A stretch of DNA of 6,992 nt from an uncultured Aquincola sp. (lineage in GTDB: Bacteria; Pseudomonadota; Gammaproteobacteria; Burkholderiales; Burkholderiaceae): positions 1 through 6,992 of the forward strand of contig CAKZXL010000654.1 in assembly GCA_937883885.1 (NCBI GenBank), written 5' to 3'. Position 1 is the stretch's first letter. Each line of letters begins with the position of its first letter. The notes below the pieces were generated by a model that was given only the letters and a program-made list of their open reading frames with translations, searched no databases and was not told the DNA's origin. This document shows, in pieces, positions 5,440 through 6,992 of this stretch. The position numbers were made by a program, and so were the translations under genes.

Positions 5440-6008
5440 GCGCGCGCCTGGTGCTGCGGCAGCGCAAAGGCGGGCGCCACGCCTTCGGGCAGCGGAATCT
5501 CGTGCGCGTTCAGTGTCATCGCCACCATGGTGTAGTAGCCCACCAGCGCGGTCAGCTCCACCAGCGTGCGCTCGCCCAGCAGGGCCAGCGCGCGGGCATA
5601 GGTGTCGTCGGTGATGGAGTGCAGGCGCTTGAGTTCCATCGCCACCTGCACGATCACGGTGTCGGTCTCGTCCAGGCCTTCGGGCAGGCGTTGCTGCAGC
5701 AGCGCGTCGATCACCACGCGTTCGATGCCGGCCTTCTCGGCCTCGATCTCGTGTGCGTACCACTCGAAGGGCGACTGGCTGGCGCGGCCGGTCACCAGGA
5801 TGGCCAGCTCCGCCTGCCGGCGGCTGAGACCGGTGCCGTAGCGCAGCAGCGCACCCAGTGCCGACCAGCGCTCGGCCAGCTCAGGGTTGTGCAGCGCCGC
5901 GCGCAGTGGGCCCTGGATGCGGCCGCGCGGGCCGTTGACGATGCTGTCGTGCACCCGCCGCTGCTCGGGCGTCATCGTGTCGGGGTGGGGCAGGCTGATG
6001 CGGGGCAT
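5436..6008 (-). CDS. Carboxymuconolactone decarboxylase family protein
   Basis: This 190-residue, mostly helical protein belongs to the CMD/AhpD-like superfamily. It begins MPRISLPHPDTMTPEQRRVHD, followed by NGPRGRIQGPLRAALHNPELA (about 25-45), the conserved LSRRQAELAILVTGR (61-75) and FEWYAHE (81-87). It has no Cys, so the CxxC redox centre of AhpD is absent; this fits a decarboxylase or lyase-type member, or a non-redox homologue. The C-terminal GYYTMVAMTLNAHEIPLP is also typical. An upstream TTG at 6035 would add nine residues but has no ribosome binding site. The ATG at 6008 fits the family start; AGGA precedes it at a long spacing of 13 bases. It lies first in a two-gene unit with the overlapping amidohydrolase and probably acts in the same pathway. 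True 4-carboxymuconolactone activity is not established. Confidence 0.87.
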   Translation of the reverse strand: MPRISLPHPDTMTPEQRRVHDSIVNGPRGRIQGPLRAALHNPELAERWSALGALLRYGTGLSRRQAELAILVTGRASQSPFEWYAHEIEAEKAGIERVVIDALLQQRLPEGLDETDTVIVQVAMELKRLHSITDDTYARALALLGERTLVELTALVGYYTMVAMTLNAHEIPLPEGVAPAFALPQHQARA

Positions 6009-6024
6009 GGGCGGGGCGTGTTCC

Positions 6025-6034
6025 TGTCTAGACA
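6025..6034. promoter_or_regulatory. Perfect palindrome TGTCTAGACA upstream of the decarboxylase-family gene
   Basis: A 10-bp perfect palindrome with a central CTAG lies 16 bases upstream of the ATG at 6008 (leftward gene), abutting the AGGA ribosome-binding element. It has no loop, so it suggests a dimeric protein-binding site rather than an RNA hairpin. It is A/T-richer than the surrounding DNA. Which protein would bind is unknown; it does not fit a classical T-N11-A LysR box. Confidence 0.35.
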
Positions 6035-6058
6035 ACTGCGGGCCGGCGGCGGCCGGCA

Positions 6059-6078
6059 GCGCCGAGCTTAATCGGCGC
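6059..6078 (-). terminator. Hairpin between the LysR gene and the catabolic pair
   Basis: On the plus strand GCGCCGA (6059-6065) pairs with TCGGCGC (6072-6078) around GCTTAA. It lies 35 bases downstream of the LysR stop codon. No T-run follows in the leftward direction, so it may be a weak terminator or part of the control region for the next gene. Confidence 0.3.
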
Positions 6079-6113
6079 CGCGCCCCGGCGAGAGCGGCTG
6101 CCCCGCAAGGCTG

Positions 6114-6992
6114 CTATGCCGCCGGCGGCAAGCCCGGCTGGCTGGAGCGCCACATGCCGCTGCGCGCCATGTCGCCGACGATGCGCACGATCTGCGCCGC
6201 CACTGCGCTCACGGCCTTGGCCGGGCCTTTCTGCCGCGCCAGTGCCATGCTCACGCTGCGCTGCAGCGGCGGGTTGACCAGGCGCGCGGCCTGCAGCCGG
6301 CCTTCCTGCAGCTCTTGCCACACCGCATGCAGCGGCAGCACGGTGTACAGCCGCTCCTGCGCCACCAGCAGCTTTTGCAGCGGCAGGCTGTCGGCCTCGA
6401 TCGCGGGCACCAGCGTGATGTGGGCCTGCCGCGCCATCGCATCCAGCGCGGTGCGCAGGCCGTTGGGCGCGCTGGGCAGGATGAAGGGCAGCTCGTGCAG
6501 CGCGGTCAAGGGCAGCTCGGCCGCGGCCGTCAGGCGGTCGCCGCGCGGGCCGATCAGGTAGCTGTCCACCGTGGCCAGGGCCTCTTCATGCTCGGGCAGG
6601 CTGGCGCCATAGCGGTAGAGGATGGCGATTTCGATGCGGGCATCGGCCAGCCACTCTTCCACCTGGCCGCTGGAGCCTTCCAGGATCTTCAGGCCCAGCT
6701 TGGGGTGTTGCGCCCGCATGTCCTTGAACAGTCGCCCCACCAGCGGCGAGCCGATCGACGGCAGCAGGCCCACCGTCACGCGGCCGCTGAGTTCATGCGC
6801 CTCGCCGCGGATCTCGCGTTCCAGCTGCTGCGCGTCGGCCAGCAGCGCCTTGACCTGCGGAAAGATGCGCCGGCCCACTTCTGAGAGCTCCACGCCGCGG
6901 CCGGTGCGGGTGAACAGGCGCGTGCCGCACTCGCGCTCCAGCGCATTGAGCTGGCGGCTCAGCAGCGACTGGTTGCTGTCCTCGAACAGTGC
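6114..6992 (-). CDS. LysR-type transcriptional regulator (N-terminus cut by window edge)
   Basis: A LysR-family regulator runs off the right edge; 292 residues are visible and roughly 20-30 N-terminal residues are missing. The visible part opens inside the winged helix-turn-helix: ALFEDSNQSLLSRQLNALE, then RECGTRLFTRTGRGVELSEVG, which is the LysR signature. A linker helix follows, then the type-2 periplasmic-binding-like effector domain from about visible residue 70 (GRVTVGLLPSIGSPLVGRLF, EGSSGQVEEWLADARIEIAIL). An internal GTG at 6893 is not the start, because the helix-turn-helix continues in frame upstream of it. LysR regulators of this kind usually sense a pathway acid and activate a neighbouring operon. 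This one is transcribed in the same direction as the hydrolase/decarboxylase pair rather than divergently; another divergent target may lie beyond the edge. Confidence 0.93.
   Translation of the reverse strand, partial: ALFEDSNQSLLSRQLNALERECGTRLFTRTGRGVELSEVGRRIFPQVKALLADAQQLEREIRGEAHELSGRVTVGLLPSIGSPLVGRLFKDMRAQHPKLGLKILEGSSGQVEEWLADARIEIAILYRYGASLPEHEEALATVDSYLIGPRGDRLTAAAELPLTALHELPFILPSAPNGLRTALDAMARQAHITLVPAIEADSLPLQKLLVAQERLYTVLPLHAVWQELQEGRLQAARLVNPPLQRSVSMALARQKGPAKAVSAVAAQIVRIVGDMARSGMWRSSQPGLPPAA

Noticed and set aside
5440..5763. Upstream in-frame extension of the amidohydrolase
   Set aside because: The extension lies wholly over the decarboxylase-family gene and translates to low-complexity sequence; the family N-terminus starts just before WDCHAH, matching the ATG at 5439.
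6114..6893. Start of the LysR gene at the GTG at 6893
   Set aside because: The helix-turn-helix signature is encoded in the same frame upstream to the window edge, so the gene is longer and truncated by the edge.

Overview
The window is a GC-rich bacterial chromosome segment. Dense G/C third positions, many long spurious reading frames in wrong frames, and the gene types suggest a beta-proteobacterium, probably Burkholderiales. This is an inference from composition and protein style; no rRNA or other marker gene is present. I see no tRNA, CRISPR array, insertion sequence or phage gene.

Left part, plus strand: a DeoR-family sugar-phosphate-type repressor (33-791) is followed by a 375-base gap and a complete P-type IIIB Mg2+-import ATPase of the MgtA/MgtB family (1167-3932). 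The gap is the most information-rich non-coding stretch. It holds an 11-bp-period direct repeat, a plausible promoter, a 17-codon GTG-initiated small ORF that ends 16 bases before a strong hairpin, and then several more hairpins, two of them mutually exclusive. The predicted transcript leader is about 260 nt. This layout resembles the leader-peptide and attenuator control of enterobacterial mgtA, but no primary sequence is recognisably shared.

Middle: a strong hairpin begins directly at the mgtA stop codon. A small secreted or periplasmic protein of unknown function follows (4081-4518), rich in Asn, Thr, Gly and Ser, with a 17-residue internal repeat and a canonical intrinsic terminator behind it.

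Right part, minus strand, read from right to left: a LysR-type regulator cut by the window edge (6114-6992), a 105-base gap with a perfect 10-bp palindrome and a small hairpin, then a carboxymuconolactone-decarboxylase-family protein (5436-6008). That gene overlaps an amidohydrolase-2 family lactone/pyrone-type hydrolase (4603-5439) by four bases (ATGA). This looks like a small catabolic module for an aromatic or lactone-type acid with its own regulator; the substrate cannot be told from the sequence. The rightward and leftward halves converge at about 4520-4602.
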